Assembly (NCBI RefSeq): GCF_000301035.1 | Contig: NZ_JH932292.1 | Span: 1,044,857 to 1,108,856, forward strand | Length of the DNA stretch: 64,000 bases | Reading direction: 5' to 3' | Source of the DNA: Facklamia hominis CCUG 36813 | GTDB taxonomy: Bacteria > Bacillota > Bacilli > Lactobacillales > Aerococcaceae | Shown here: one piece after another, positions 52,483 to 62,156 of the stretch | How the letters are laid out: each line of letters begins with the position of its first letter | Numbering within the stretch: position 1 is the stretch's first letter | Notes under the pieces: generated by a model | Database searches by the model: none | What the model saw: the letters and a program-made list of their open reading frames with translations, nothing else | What the model was told of the DNA's origin: nothing | Program-made: the position numbers and the translations under genes

Positions 52483-54366
52483 TTAGCGGTCGGGATAGAT
52501 GCAAACATGGTCTTGACCGAATAACTCTAAAGCCTTATCAACTAGGGGATCTTCTTGAGAAACCTCTTCTAAATTTGCTGAATCACTATCGGTATCTGAT
52601 TCAATTGAAAATAAGGAATTATGGACAGATGCCACGGGCTCCTCTTCGTCTTCTTCTAATACTCTAGCCGATTGACCTTCTGTTACATTGAGCTGAACGG
52701 GTTGACCACCATTTCGATCAAATAATAATTTATAGTCAGCTCGCACGCCTTGCCAATCATCTTTTGCAATCCAGACAAGCTGAATGGTTTTATTTAGTAA
52801 TTGTGTCAGCTCATATTGTAGCAAAGATAGAAGATGCTCATCGGCTTGAACCAGGTGAACTTGCCCCGCTTGACCCAGAGCAACCAATAATTGATCTGGT
52901 CCCGCCGCTAAGGGTTGACTGTTTACCAACTTCACCCGTTCTAAAGGAGGAAGAGCCTCTAATAAGTTCGGCCAAATTTTCTTAACAGCTTGAATATCCA
53001 CTAAAGTTGCCTGATTTAATACTTGATAGATCGCATTTAAATCAAGCTGATACGCTTCCTGGGCAAAACCCGGACGTTGACGAGGATGAAGCCTCACCGA
53101 TTTTTCTTCTTGTTGAGTAGGTGATGGCTCACTCTTTCTTGGCACCCTTTCTTGCTGTAGAAGCTGATCAATCAGTTTTTGTTGCGATTGCACTTGTGCT
53201 TGGAGACCAGCCAACGTCTCTTCCATTTGCGCTAGTTCTGAAGAAGCCGCTTGAACGGGATGGCTCATAGATTTTGCCATCAAATCCTGCCGCCAATCCG
53301 ACCGACTGAGTCGTAAGGTCATCACTTCAACATAAACTTCTGCTTGGGAGGAGAAGCGCATTTGATCCAGGGCCTGATTGAGGCCAGCAATCAGATAATG
53401 ATAGAAGTCTGCTGGAATTTTTTGATTCATAGTCGCTAATTCGTGGTCATTCAGTAAGCTATAATTAACCTGAGTGAATTGACTTAATAAAAGATCTCGA
53501 ACAAATAGAATCAAATCTTCAATAAATCGATTAGCTTGCTTTCCTTGCGAGAGAGCTTTATCTAATATAGCAAGAGCTTGCCCACTTTCTTTAGCAAAAA
53601 CCGCCTCTATATATTGACAATAAAGTTGCTGTGAGAAAGATCCCGTCACTGAGAGGGCTGTTTCTAAATCCAGTCGTTCTTGGGAAAAAGACAAGGCTTG
53701 ATCTAATAAGCTAAGGGCATCACGCATTCCTCCTTTAGCACATCGAGCAATCAGAGCTAGCGCTTCATCATCATATGAACGATCCTCAAACTTTAAAATC
53801 TCTGACATATGGGCAATCAGATCTGTATCCTTAATCCGTTGAAAATCAAAGCGCTGTGTTCGTGATAAGATCGTTGCTGGAATCTTGTGTGGCTCAGTGG
53901 TTGCCAGAACAAATAACACGTGACTCGGCGGCTCCTCCAAAGTCTTCAATAAGGCATTAAAAGCTCCGGTTGTTAGCATATGTACCTCATCGATAATATA
54001 GACCTTATTTTTAACAACCGTTGGTGCATAGCGAACCTTATCTCGCAAATCTCGGATCTCATCAACCCCGTTATTAGAAGCCGCATCAATCTCGATCACA
54101 TCACTCACTTGCCCTCTCGTAATCGCCTGACATACCTCACACTCATTACAAGGATTCCCATCAACCGCATTCGGACAATTAACGGCTTTCGCTAAGATCT
54201 TAGCTGCAGAAGTCTTCCCCGTACCACGAGGTCCCGCAAACAAATAGGCATGACTCATCTGATCATGAGAAATAGCATTCTTAAGCGTTTGGGCGATCAT
54301 TGTCTGTCCCACTAATTCATCAAAAGTTTGTGGGCGCCATACCCGATATAAAGCCTGATAAGTCAT
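52483..54366 (-). CDS. dnaX: DNA polymerase III gamma/tau subunit
   Basis: 627 residues. Clamp-loader ATPase: Walker A AGPRGTGKTS (44-53), zinc cysteines Cys64, Cys73, Cys76, Cys79, and Walker B VYIIDEVHMLT. Sensor 1 is LFVLATTEPHKIPATILSRTQRFDF. Domain III follows; then a Gln-rich linker (about 380-420) and the tau-specific C-terminus that contacts the polymerase. No A-rich slippery heptamer was seen that would make a shorter gamma form. First gene of the dnaX-ybaB-recR run. Confidence 0.97.
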   Translation of the reverse strand: MTYQALYRVWRPQTFDELVGQTMIAQTLKNAISHDQMSHAYLFAGPRGTGKTSAAKILAKAVNCPNAVDGNPCNECEVCQAITRGQVSDVIEIDAASNNGVDEIRDLRDKVRYAPTVVKNKVYIIDEVHMLTTGAFNALLKTLEEPPSHVLFVLATTEPHKIPATILSRTQRFDFQRIKDTDLIAHMSEILKFEDRSYDDEALALIARCAKGGMRDALSLLDQALSFSQERLDLETALSVTGSFSQQLYCQYIEAVFAKESGQALAILDKALSQGKQANRFIEDLILFVRDLLLSQFTQVNYSLLNDHELATMNQKIPADFYHYLIAGLNQALDQMRFSSQAEVYVEVMTLRLSRSDWRQDLMAKSMSHPVQAASSELAQMEETLAGLQAQVQSQQKLIDQLLQQERVPRKSEPSPTQQEEKSVRLHPRQRPGFAQEAYQLDLNAIYQVLNQATLVDIQAVKKIWPNLLEALPPLERVKLVNSQPLAAGPDQLLVALGQAGQVHLVQADEHLLSLLQYELTQLLNKTIQLVWIAKDDWQGVRADYKLLFDRNGGQPVQLNVTEGQSARVLEEDEEEPVASVHNSLFSIESDTDSDSANLEEVSQEDPLVDKALELFGQDHVCIYPDR

Positions 54367-54529
54367 GAGGATCCTCCTTTAGTCTCTTTCAATCTATTAT
54401 AGCGAATTATCCTGTTTTTAGCGAACCCATTTAGCAAGTCCCAAAAGCCAGTTAATCGGTGCGTATCGCTTCAATCCAAGCAAATTTATGTTAAAATATA
54501 GCCTGAAAGCATACGAAAGGAAGAACTTC
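54367..54529. promoter_or_regulatory. Divergent region between dnaX and sufC
   Basis: Contains an extended -10 for suf (TGTTAAAAT, 54489-54497; -35 weak). TAGCGAA occurs twice near 54400 and 54418. The minus strand carries a short frame ending at 54418 that reads LKRYAPINWLLGLAKWVR. No scRNA/SRP RNA is recognised here, although many Firmicutes have it upstream of dnaX. Confidence 0.4.
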
Positions 54530-55297
54530 ATGTCAAAGTTAGAAATTATTGATTTACATGTTGAAATTGAAAATAAAGCCATCCTTAAAGGAGTCAACCT
54601 TACCATTCAAAGTAATGAAGTGCATGCCATCATGGGACCCAATGGAACCGGAAAGTCTACCCTTTCTCAAGCAATTATGGGTCATCCTGATTATCAGGTA
54701 ACTCAAGGAAAAATCTTTCTGGATGGCGTCAATCTTCTAGACCTCGATGTTGACGAACGAGCCCGTCAAGGATTATTTATGGCAGTCCAATATCCTAGTG
54801 AGATCTCCGGAGTCTCTAACGCGAGCCTAATGCGAACCGCCATGAATGCCCACCGCTCAGAAGATGATCAGATTTCAATTTTTAATTTTTTAAAAAAATT
54901 GGATGAAAAAATGGCCCTATTAGATATGAATCCAGAAATGGCTGAACGTTATGTCAATGAGGGGTTCTCCGGGGGGGAGAAGAAACGTAACGAAATTTTA
55001 CAAATGCTTATGATTGAACCACGCTTTGCCATCCTCGATGAGATCGACTCTGGGCTAGATATTGATGCCTTGCAAGTCGTATCCAAGGGCATCAACTCAT
55101 TAAGAGGCGAGCAATTTGGAGCTTTAATTATCACTCACTATCAACGTCTACTTAACTATGTCACACCTGACTTTGTCCATATCATGATGGATGGACGCAT
55201 TGTTAAGTCAGGTGGCCCAGATCTAGCACTTGATCTCGAACAAAAGGGCTATAAAGAATTAGCCGTGGAAAACAACATTCGCTTAAACGAAGAATAG
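54530..55297 (+). CDS. sufC: SUF Fe-S assembly ATPase SufC
   Basis: 255 residues from ATG 54530 (GAAAGGAAG upstream). ABC-type ATPase without membrane domain: Walker A GPNGTGKST, signature FSGGEKKRNE, Walker B FAILDEIDSGLD (SufC-type DEIDSGLD), ITHYQRLL. Partner of SufB and SufD in the scaffold that builds Fe-S clusters. First gene of sufCDSUB. Confidence 0.97.
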   Translation: MSKLEIIDLHVEIENKAILKGVNLTIQSNEVHAIMGPNGTGKSTLSQAIMGHPDYQVTQGKIFLDGVNLLDLDVDERARQGLFMAVQYPSEISGVSNASLMRTAMNAHRSEDDQISIFNFLKKLDEKMALLDMNPEMAERYVNEGFSGGEKKRNEILQMLMIEPRFAILDEIDSGLDIDALQVVSKGINSLRGEQFGALIITHYQRLLNYVTPDFVHIMMDGRIVKSGGPDLALDLEQKGYKELAVENNIRLNEE

Positions 55298-55305
55298 GTG
55301 ATTTT

Positions 55306-56463
55306 ATGCAAGCTATTCATCATATTAATGAACTCAAACAAGCCGCTTACTCAACGTACCCCCAGCTATCTTTACCCAAAATCGAACGGCTAAATCTTAA
55401 CCAGTGGCAACTTTTTGATAACCCAGAAAACACACCAGAAATACCCTCTATCGATCAAAAACAAGGAGATATTCTCATTTGTGATTTTCAAACAGCTATT
55501 GAAAAGTACCCTGACCTCTTTATTAATTACTTAGGCCAAGCTCTCCCCTTAGATGATAGCTCCTTATCAGCCTATCATCTCGCCCATTTATCTCAGGGAC
55601 TTTTCATCTATGTCCCTGAAGGCTATCACCATCATGAAAAGCTTGAATGGACCCTGGATTTTTCAAAGCAGTCCCATCAATACCTTCTCCTCGTACTTGG
55701 CAAAAGAAGCCAGCTTTCATATTTAGAAAAGCTAATAAATAATACACCAAGCGACTTTAGCCAATCTTACAGTTTAGAGGTCATCCTTGAAGAGGGAGCC
55801 AAGCTGGACTACCAAGCTATTGACCAAATGAAGTCCCACGCCTCTAACATCCTCACTCGTCGTAGTCTCATTAAGGATAGAGCCATTGTAAATTGGACTA
55901 TTGGGGCTTTTAATGAAGGAAATTCCTTGGAGGATTTTGATTGTAAATTAAGTGGCCTTGCTGCCGAAAGTTATCTCAATATCACTGCTATTTCTAATCT
56001 TTCCAACCACCAAGTCATCGATTCAAAAATCAATAATTGGGGAGCTCATTCAATCGGTCATATTAAACAATACGGTGCCGCCATTGAATCCGGTCGGCTC
56101 TCTATGAACGGAATTGGGAAAATCCATAAGAATGCCAAGTTAGCCGATGCTCAACAAGAAAATCGGCTTCTAATGCTGTCGGATGGTGCAAGAGGGGACG
56201 CTAACCCTATCTTATTAATTGATGAATTTGAGGTGACTGCGGGACACGCCGCTTCCATTGCTCAAGTGGACCAAGAACAACTATGGTACCTAATGAGCCG
56301 AGGAATCCCTTTAATTCAAGCCAAGTTTCTAGTAATTCGTGGTTTCTTAATGCAGTCAGTCAGTCAAATTAAAGATCCCACCATCCGCCAGTTACTTTTA
56401 GATCAATTGGATATTAAACTCCAATCCCTAACCAAAGAGGGGGATCATCATGGCCCAGCTTAA
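55306..56463 (+). CDS. sufD: SUF Fe-S assembly protein SufD
   Basis: 385 residues, right-handed beta-helix SufB/SufD family (UPF0051). GYHHHEKLEWTLD and NWTIGAFNEGN are visible. The C-terminal ARGDANPILLIDEFEVTAGHAASIAQVDQEQLWYLMSRGI motif with its conserved His binds SufB in the heterodimer. Its last 14 bases overlap sufS, so translation is coupled. Shorter than usual (about 430) by trimming of the N-terminal part. Confidence 0.95.
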   Translation: MQAIHHINELKQAAYSTYPQLSLPKIERLNLNQWQLFDNPENTPEIPSIDQKQGDILICDFQTAIEKYPDLFINYLGQALPLDDSSLSAYHLAHLSQGLFIYVPEGYHHHEKLEWTLDFSKQSHQYLLLVLGKRSQLSYLEKLINNTPSDFSQSYSLEVILEEGAKLDYQAIDQMKSHASNILTRRSLIKDRAIVNWTIGAFNEGNSLEDFDCKLSGLAAESYLNITAISNLSNHQVIDSKINNWGAHSIGHIKQYGAAIESGRLSMNGIGKIHKNAKLADAQQENRLLMLSDGARGDANPILLIDEFEVTAGHAASIAQVDQEQLWYLMSRGIPLIQAKFLVIRGFLMQSVSQIKDPTIRQLLLDQLDIKLQSLTKEGDHHGPA

Positions 56464-57691
56464 TGTTCAAGCCCTTCGCCAAGAATTTCCAATTCTCCAT
56501 CAAAAAGTACAAGGTGAAAAGCTCATTTACTTTGATAATGCCGCTACTTCTCAGACCCCTCAGTCTGTCTTAGACCGGATCGTCTATTATTATCAACACG
56601 AACGGGCCAACGCCCACCGAGCCGTTCATAGTCTCGGGGCTCGTACAACCGAAGCCTTTGAAACGAGTCGGCAAAAAATTGCCGATTTCATTGGGGCTGG
56701 GTCAGCTGATGAGATATCCTTTACTTCCGGGGACACCGAAAGCTTAAACCGAGTTATTCGTGGACTTATTGAACCGCGACTCCAAGCCGGTGACCTTATC
56801 CTAACGACCCGTTTGGAGCACCATTCAAGCTTGGTTCCCTTACAAGAAGTTTGTCATCGAAGTGGTGCCAAGCTCGTATTTCTAGATTTGGATGAAAATT
56901 TTCAAGTCACTAAGGAGTCCCTGGCACCCTATGACCAAAATCCTAAGGTCAAAGCACTAGTAACTCAACATATTTCCAATGTGCTAGGCGTTGAACAGGA
57001 CATTCCTTATCTGAGTCACTGGGCTTTAAGACAAAGCAATTGCCTCTTCTTGGTCGATGGCGCTCAAGCAGTAGCTCATCAAAAGTTAGACCTTGCTAAA
57101 TGGCAAGTTGCAGCCTACACTTTTTCTAGTCATAAAATGTACGGACCCATGGGTCTAGGAGTCACCTATATCCGCCATGACCTCCTCGAACAGGCCCAGC
57201 CTGTTTGCTTTGGGGGCGAAATGATCTATCAAGTCAAAGATGATATTTCTAGCTTTAAGGAAGCACCTTGGAAATTCGAAGCAGGCACCCAGGCAATTGC
57301 CCAAATTATCGGGTTAGCTGAGGCAATCGATTGGATCCAAGCTATCGGAATCAAGAACCTACATCAACAGGAAGCAGAGCTTGGCCAAAGACTATATCAA
57401 GGCCTTACTCAAGTTGAAGGTCTAGAAATCTATACGCCTCAATCCTTTGCCAAAAATGGTATTATCGCTTTTAATATCCAAGCTATCCATCCTCATGATG
57501 CTGCTACAGCTTATGACCAGGCGGGTATTGCACTTCGAGCAGGCCATCACTGTGCCCAACCTTTAATGCGTGTGTTAAAAATTCCTGCCAGCCTAAGAGC
57601 AAGTCTAATGGCCTATAATACAAAAGAAGAAGTTGACCGTATGATAGAAGTGAGTCACAAAGTAAAGGAGTTTTTTAATTATGGCGCTTAG
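56450..57691 (+). CDS. sufS: Cysteine desulfurase SufS
   Basis: 413 residues, group II desulfurase. NAATSQTP start, ARTTEAFETSR, PLP lysine in FSSHKMYGPMG, and catalytic Cys368 in RAGHHCAQPLM. Takes sulfur from L-cysteine and passes it as persulfide to SufU. Overlaps sufD upstream and sufU downstream. Confidence 0.97.
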   Translation: MAQLNVQALRQEFPILHQKVQGEKLIYFDNAATSQTPQSVLDRIVYYYQHERANAHRAVHSLGARTTEAFETSRQKIADFIGAGSADEISFTSGDTESLNRVIRGLIEPRLQAGDLILTTRLEHHSSLVPLQEVCHRSGAKLVFLDLDENFQVTKESLAPYDQNPKVKALVTQHISNVLGVEQDIPYLSHWALRQSNCLFLVDGAQAVAHQKLDLAKWQVAAYTFSSHKMYGPMGLGVTYIRHDLLEQAQPVCFGGEMIYQVKDDISSFKEAPWKFEAGTQAIAQIIGLAEAIDWIQAIGIKNLHQQEAELGQRLYQGLTQVEGLEIYTPQSFAKNGIIAFNIQAIHPHDAATAYDQAGIALRAGHHCAQPLMRVLKIPASLRASLMAYNTKEEVDRMIEVSHKVKEFFNYGA

Positions 57692-58187
57692 TCGCTTAGA
57701 ACAATTATATCGGGCCGTGGTTTTAGATCATTCTAGCCATCCCCACCATAAGGGACAACTAGACCACCCCACTCATACCATGGAATTACTTAATCCCTCT
57801 TGCGGGGACATGATCCAAGTTCAAGCTAAAGTAGTAGAAGGAATTATTCAAGACCTAGCCTTTGAAGGTTATGGGTGCTCAATCTCGATTGCCTCCGCCT
57901 CCATGATGTGTGATCTCTTAATTGGTAAATCCATTCAGGATGCTATCTCACTAGTCCATGACTTTAATCAATTAGTCGGCGGTCAAGTCGAGCCTGATGA
58001 AGCCATTAAGGACAATGAAACGCTTAATCACAACTTACAAGAAGCTAGCTTTCTTTCAGGAGTCAAACAGTTTCCTGCCCGCTACAAATGTGCCATTCTA
58101 TCCTGGCGCGCTTTAGAATACGGTTTAAAAGATAATCTCGATCAAGAAAAACTCAGTCGCGATGGTATCGTGAGAAAGGAGGACTAG
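57681..58187 (+). CDS. sufU: Zn-dependent sulfurtransferase SufU
   Basis: 168 residues. IscU-like fold with zinc ligands Cys41 and Asp43 (NPSCGDMI), Cys66 (GYGCSIS) and Cys137 (ARYKCAILSW). Has the 18-21-residue insertion between the second and third cysteines that marks SufU rather than IscU. Accepts sulfur from SufS and hands it to SufBCD. Overlaps sufS by 11 bases. Confidence 0.96.
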   Translation: MALSRLEQLYRAVVLDHSSHPHHKGQLDHPTHTMELLNPSCGDMIQVQAKVVEGIIQDLAFEGYGCSISIASASMMCDLLIGKSIQDAISLVHDFNQLVGGQVEPDEAIKDNETLNHNLQEASFLSGVKQFPARYKCAILSWRALEYGLKDNLDQEKLSRDGIVRKED

Positions 58188-58190
58188 TCT

Positions 58191-59591
58191 ATGTCCGATG
58201 TTCCAGTATTAAATGATTATGAATATGGCTTTAAAGATGATGCTAAGATTCTCTTCTCCACTGGTCGTGGTCTAAATGAAGATGTCATTCGTGCTATCTC
58301 CAAAGAAAAAAAAGAACCCCAATGGATGTTGGATTTCCGTCTAGAAGCCTATCAACTTTTTAAGGAAAAATCCCAAAAGCTCCCAACATGGGGTGTTGAT
58401 TTATCAGAAATTAACTTTGACGATTATATTTATTATCTAAGAGCCAATGATAAACCCGCAAGATCTTGGGATGATGTCCCTGAAAAAATCAAAGAAACTT
58501 TTGAACGCTTAGGGGTCCCCGAAGCAGAACGTGCCTTTCTAGCGGGAACGACAGTTCAATATGAATCAGAAACCGTCTACTCTCGCATGAAAGATCAAGT
58601 AGATGAACTAGGTATTATCTTTACGGATACAGATACAGCCCTAAAAGAACACCCCGAACTCTTCAAAGAATACTTTGCTACGGTGGTTAAATCGGGCGAG
58701 AACTTCCAGACAGCTTTAAATTCAGCCTGTTGGTCTGGTGGTTCCTTCATCTACATTCCTAAAAATGTTAAGGTCGATATGCCACTTCAGGCCTACTTCC
58801 GCTTAAACAATCCAAATGTTGGCCAATTCGAACGAACCCTAATCATTGTAGACGAAGGTGCTTCTGTCCACTATGTGGAAGGCTGTACGGCTCCCACTTA
58901 TTCTGAAACATCCATGCACACCGGCGTCATCGAAATTATCGTTAAAAAGAATGCCACTTGCCGCTATACCACCATTCAGAACTGGTCTCATAATGTCTAT
59001 AACTTGGTTACCCAACGTGGTACCGTGGAAGAAGGCGGCACCTTGGAGTGGGTGGATGGTAACTTAGGATCTTATAAAACCATGAAATATCCAGCCTGTA
59101 TTCTTAATGGCCGTGGCGCTCGAGGAACAGTCTTAACAATTGCCTTTGCTGGTGAAAATCAACACCAACACTCTGGCGCTAAAATATTCCATAACGCCCC
59201 ACAAACTTCTTCAACGATCGTTTCTAAGTCCATCTCTAAAGATGGGGGTCGCGTCGATTACATGGGGCAGCTCTACTTCGGTAAAAATGCAGATGGCGCC
59301 AAGTCACACGTTGAATGTGACACGATTATCATGGATGAAAAGTCCAAATCAGATACCGTTCCTTTTAATGAAGTTCACAACCCCAATGTCAGCCTAGAAC
59401 ATGAGGCCAAAGTCTCTAGAATTTCTGAAGAACAGCTCTTCTATCTCATGAGCCGAGGTATCTCTGAAGCTAAGGCTACCGAGATGATTATCATGGGCTT
59501 TGTAGAACCTTTTGCTAAGGAATTGCCTTTAGAATATGCCGTCGAACTCAACCGACTTATCGCTTATGAAATGGAAGGATCAGTGGGGTAA
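58191..59591 (+). CDS. sufB: SUF Fe-S scaffold protein SufB
   Basis: 466 residues. Beta-helix core with [34 protein letters not shown] (conserved Cys) and [33 protein letters not shown]. The C-terminal [24 protein letters not shown] carries the Glu used for cluster assembly. Main scaffold of the SufBC2D complex. Last gene of the operon. Confidence 0.97.
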   Translation: MSDVPVLNDYEYGFKDDAKILFSTGRGLNEDVIRAISKEKKEPQWMLDFRLEAYQLFKEKSQKLPTWGVDLSEINFDDYIYYLRANDKPARSWDDVPEKIKETFERLGVPEAERAFLAGTTVQYESETVYSRMKDQVDELGIIFTDTDTALKEHPELFKEYFATVVKSGENFQTALNSACWSGGSFIYIPKNVKVDMPLQAYFRLNNPNVGQFERTLIIVDEGASVHYVEGCTAPTYSETSMHTGVIEIIVKKNATCRYTTIQNWSHNVYNLVTQRGTVEEGGTLEWVDGNLGSYKTMKYPACILNGRGARGTVLTIAFAGENQHQHSGAKIFHNAPQTSSTIVSKSISKDGGRVDYMGQLYFGKNADGAKSHVECDTIIMDEKSKSDTVPFNEVHNPNVSLEHEAKVSRISEEQLFYLMSRGISEAKATEMIIMGFVEPFAKELPLEYAVELNRLIAYEMEGSVG

Positions 59592-59611
59592 TCCACTCAA
59601 CAAAACAATCA

Positions 59612-59640
59612 CCCTGCTTGATCAAGTGATCAAGCAGGGC
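59612..59640 (+). terminator. Hairpin after sufB, probable terminator
   Basis: CCCTGCTTGATCA/TGATCAAGCAGGG, a 13-bp perfect stem with a 2-base loop, 20 bases after the sufB stop. The following CTTATTG is a weak T-run. Confidence 0.6.
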
Positions 59641-59719
59641 TTATTGTCATGCTTAAACTATATTAAAAAGTTAACAAAATACGGTCCTATTCAATTGAGT
59701 CATCAAACAAGTCCTTTAA

Positions 59720-60085
59720 AGCATAAAACCGAAACATGATTAAATGACGCAATCAATAGACAGTCCACTAAATCATATCCTTGAACTAAAGCCAAGACCG
59801 CTTCTAAGCGTGGAGTGATCACTAAGTCTGGAGCCAGTCCTGACCATAATGGTAAGTGCATCATTGAACAAATGTCAGACCTTTAACACATCCCCTGCCA
59901 TTGGAAATGAGGTTAATGGTTGCATCATGAATCACTACTAGCTGATGATCTTTTGTCAAATGAACATCCTACTCCACCCCATCAATCAAGTATTCAATGG
60001 CTTTTTGAAAGGCTAGGAGAGTATTTTCCGGATAACATGCAGAATAACCTAGGTGGTTGTTAATTTTTGTGGTCTCTACTCCTTA
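59720..60085 (-). pseudogene. Decayed glycerophosphodiester phosphodiesterase (GDPD)
   Basis: On the minus strand from about 60085, the translation runs NHLGYSACYPENTLLAFQKA, then IEYLIDGVE, a TAG stop (59969-59971), and DVHLTKDHQLVVIHDATIN. This is the GDPD N-terminal motif, where intact enzymes have HRG...PENT...GVE-x-DV. The catalytic His-Arg is now His-Leu. Further on, after frame changes and a large internal deletion, LVDCLLIASFNH matches the family's C-terminal SFNH strand. About 120 codons remain of roughly 240. It explains the stretch between suf and the ABC operon. Confidence 0.82.
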
Positions 60086-60101
60086 AAAATTAATCTTAAA
60101 A

Positions 60102-60899
60102 TTAGATCTGATCTGCCAAGCTTTTAATCTCATCTTGGTTCAACTCAGCTTCATTGGAATACTTCACCCGCTTGATCGATTGAATCACTTTACCATCTTG
60201 TTCGATCTCAAAGTTGACAATCTGCTTGGAAGCATCATCAATCTCAATCGTCCAGCGTCCATGTCGAAACATTGACTGGTCTTTATTCATCTGCCCTTCA
60301 ATGCGATAACTTGATCCCTCTTCTGTCATCTTAAGGTTCTGTAGCTGTCCGACACTTACTAAAATGAAATCATAAAAGAGCACTTTGGGAGAAAGCAAAT
60401 CCTGCAGCTGACCTTTCTGTTGGTAAATAGCCTTCTCACCATCGGAATATTTGGTATAAAGCGTTCCTTGGTCATAATAGACGATCTGACTGGACTCAGG
60501 AAAAATCAATTGCTCATAGAACAGACCCTGTTTCTTATTAAATACTCCTTTTAATTCTGCCTTTTCACTGCCTTCATACTCGGTCATCTCGTAATGATAG
60601 GTCATCTGTTCGTTAAAATTAAATTGCATCATAGAATCAAAAACAAGCTTTTGAATTGCCGGATCTATATCCGATGTAGGATCTTCTGTAGAACTCAGTG
60701 CCGATAGCGATCCTAGATAGGTCGGCTCTTGTATATAAGGCTCCTGCTTACTTGTATTGGATGGGTTATCCACCACTGTGCTAAATTCATCTTCTTTTTG
60801 CATATGATTCATCAAAGATTGATAGGCTACATACAGCCCTCCCACAATTCCTAACCCTAAAATTACTAAAAAGACCCGGCTAAGTATCTTTTTATTCAT
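60102..60899 (-). CDS. Membrane-anchored extracytoplasmic protein of the ABC operon
   Basis: 265 residues from ATG 60899 (AAGGAG 9 bases upstream); a longer frame to 60950 overlaps the previous gene. One N-terminal hydrophobic helix (RVFLVILGLGIVGGLYVAYQ) without cysteine, a Ser/Thr/Pro-rich linker, then a soluble domain. The domain has many beta strands (MTYHYEMTEYEGSEKAELKGVFNKKQG, YYDQGTLYTKYSDGEKAIYQQ, WTIEIDDASKQIVNFEIEQ), reminiscent of LolA/LppX-like lipid-carrier folds or DUF6612-type proteins. That resemblance is only by eye. Last gene of the ABC operon. Confidence 0.75.
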   Translation of the reverse strand: MNKKILSRVFLVILGLGIVGGLYVAYQSLMNHMQKEDEFSTVVDNPSNTSKQEPYIQEPTYLGSLSALSSTEDPTSDIDPAIQKLVFDSMMQFNFNEQMTYHYEMTEYEGSEKAELKGVFNKKQGLFYEQLIFPESSQIVYYDQGTLYTKYSDGEKAIYQQKGQLQDLLSPKVLFYDFILVSVGQLQNLKMTEEGSSYRIEGQMNKDQSMFRHGRWTIEIDDASKQIVNFEIEQDGKVIQSIKRVKYSNEAELNQDEIKSLADQI

Positions 60900-60939
60900 T
60901 ACCTTCATCTCCTTAATCTGATACTTCTCTTCACAAAAG

Positions 60940-61626
60940 CTAAGTTTCATTGGCTCGTCTTACTCGACTAAGCCGAGTAAAAACGAGATAAGATAAGATC
61001 AAAAGAATTAAGAGAATCCCTCCCCTGAAAAGCACCATCCTCCAACCCTCTTCCGTATATGGCTGAGGCATAGCCCACTTCCACTCAGGACGGGTATAAA
61101 ACGAAAAGACCAAAACTGCTAGATCTAATCCCAAACCTAGGTAGCCAAGCCCTAAGCAATAACAAAGGGTCTCCATTAATAACATTCCCATCATAGTTAA
61201 AAAGAGGTTAACCCCTAAATACACCAATTCCCCTAGCGGCAACTCATAAGCTTGCTGCCAAAAAAGACTTAGCACGATCAAAATTCCCACATAAAGCATA
61301 ATGTAAACTACCATAGCCAATATGACCAAAATCCAAAGCAAGCGTGGCTGTCTAATTCGGATATATACCCACACACTCTGTTGAGCAATCACATGCCCGA
61401 ACCAATTAAAAGACAAAATCAAGGGAAAAATATACAGAAAGAGCCAGTGGTTGTTATTCATTAAGCGCTCCGGATCAACGATCGAGAAAAAGCCCCAGCT
61501 GGAGTCGTTTTCTAAGCAAAAAGCCAGCCAGTTCATAACAAACAAGAGAATCATGATCACTATTATATGACGCAAACGAAACAACTGATACAATTCTTGA
61601 CGCAAAAATATCAAAGTCCCCTTCAC
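60940..61626 (-). CDS. ABC-2-like membrane protein
   Basis: 228 residues, start GTG 61626 with GAAGGGGGG upstream. About six hydrophobic helices; N-terminal LRQELYQLFRLRHIIVIMILLFVMNW resembles ABC-2 permeases, which open with a cytoplasmic helix and TM1. Probably a subunit of the transporter driven by the ATPase at 62153-62791. Family not recognised more precisely. Confidence 0.75.
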   Translation of the reverse strand: MKGTLIFLRQELYQLFRLRHIIVIMILLFVMNWLAFCLENDSSWGFFSIVDPERLMNNNHWLFLYIFPLILSFNWFGHVIAQQSVWVYIRIRQPRLLWILVILAMVVYIMLYVGILIVLSLFWQQAYELPLGELVYLGVNLFLTMMGMLLMETLCYCLGLGYLGLGLDLAVLVFSFYTRPEWKWAMPQPYTEEGWRMVLFRGGILLILLILSYLVFTRLSRVRRANET

Positions 61627-61646
61627 AATGATCCCCCCTTCAATTA

Positions 61647-62156
61647 CTAATCAGCAGGTCCCTGATAATCCCAAGTTCTTTGAAAGGCTTTATGGACGTT
61701 ATCTTCAATCAAAGTATCATTGACCGCTATAATCAACTCATTCTCTCCGTGCTTGAAATTCTCATCCCTAAAAGCAAAAAAGAGTCGAAAACCCCATTCC
61801 TCAAACTGTGGTGACCCAAAGACTGGCCAGGTCCTCGCTTGTCGATTAATAATCATAGTCAAGCCCATAGCTTTTTCCTTGGTATCCCTTAAATCCCCTT
61901 CGATCTCCACCTTTAAGATATAATCTTGGTCTGGATTTAAGATAACTGGGAACTTCTCTCTAAAGTCTTCTTTTTCCTTACCTTCTAATAAGGATATTGA
62001 GCGAATTTTTAAGGGGTGTCCTTGGGCAACCAGGGTCTCCTCCATTGAATAGAGCTCCGGCTTGATGCCTTCTTTCGTCACATTAACATAGATAATTCTA
62101 GCCAATAAGCATATTAACGAAGCCAATAAGGCAATTTTCAGCCTTTTTTTCTTCAT
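61647..62156 (-). CDS. Small membrane-anchored extracytoplasmic protein
   Basis: 169 residues. Basic start (KKKRLK), one hydrophobic helix (IALLASLICLLARIIYVNV), then a soluble domain of likely beta-sandwich character (LKVEIEGDL, GLTMIINRQARTWPVFG, GENELIIAVNDTLIEDN). The ATG overlaps the ATPase stop (ATGA, 62153-62156). The GENELIIAV pattern resembles carbohydrate-binding or Ig-like edge strands. No family assigned. Likely an accessory part of the transporter. Confidence 0.75.
   Translation of the reverse strand: MKKKRLKIALLASLICLLARIIYVNVTKEGIKPELYSMEETLVAQGHPLKIRSISLLEGKEKEDFREKFPVILNPDQDYILKVEIEGDLRDTKEKAMGLTMIINRQARTWPVFGSPQFEEWGFRLFFAFRDENFKHGENELIIAVNDTLIEDNVHKAFQRTWDYQGPAD

Noticed and set aside
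52483-54366. Programmed frameshift in dnaX to give gamma
   Set aside because: No A-rich slippery heptamer followed by a stem was found in the region after the ATPase domains.
54367-54529. SRP/4.5S RNA gene upstream of dnaX
   Set aside because: Expected there in many Firmicutes, but no GGAA tetraloop hairpin or long pairing arms can be found in this short gap.
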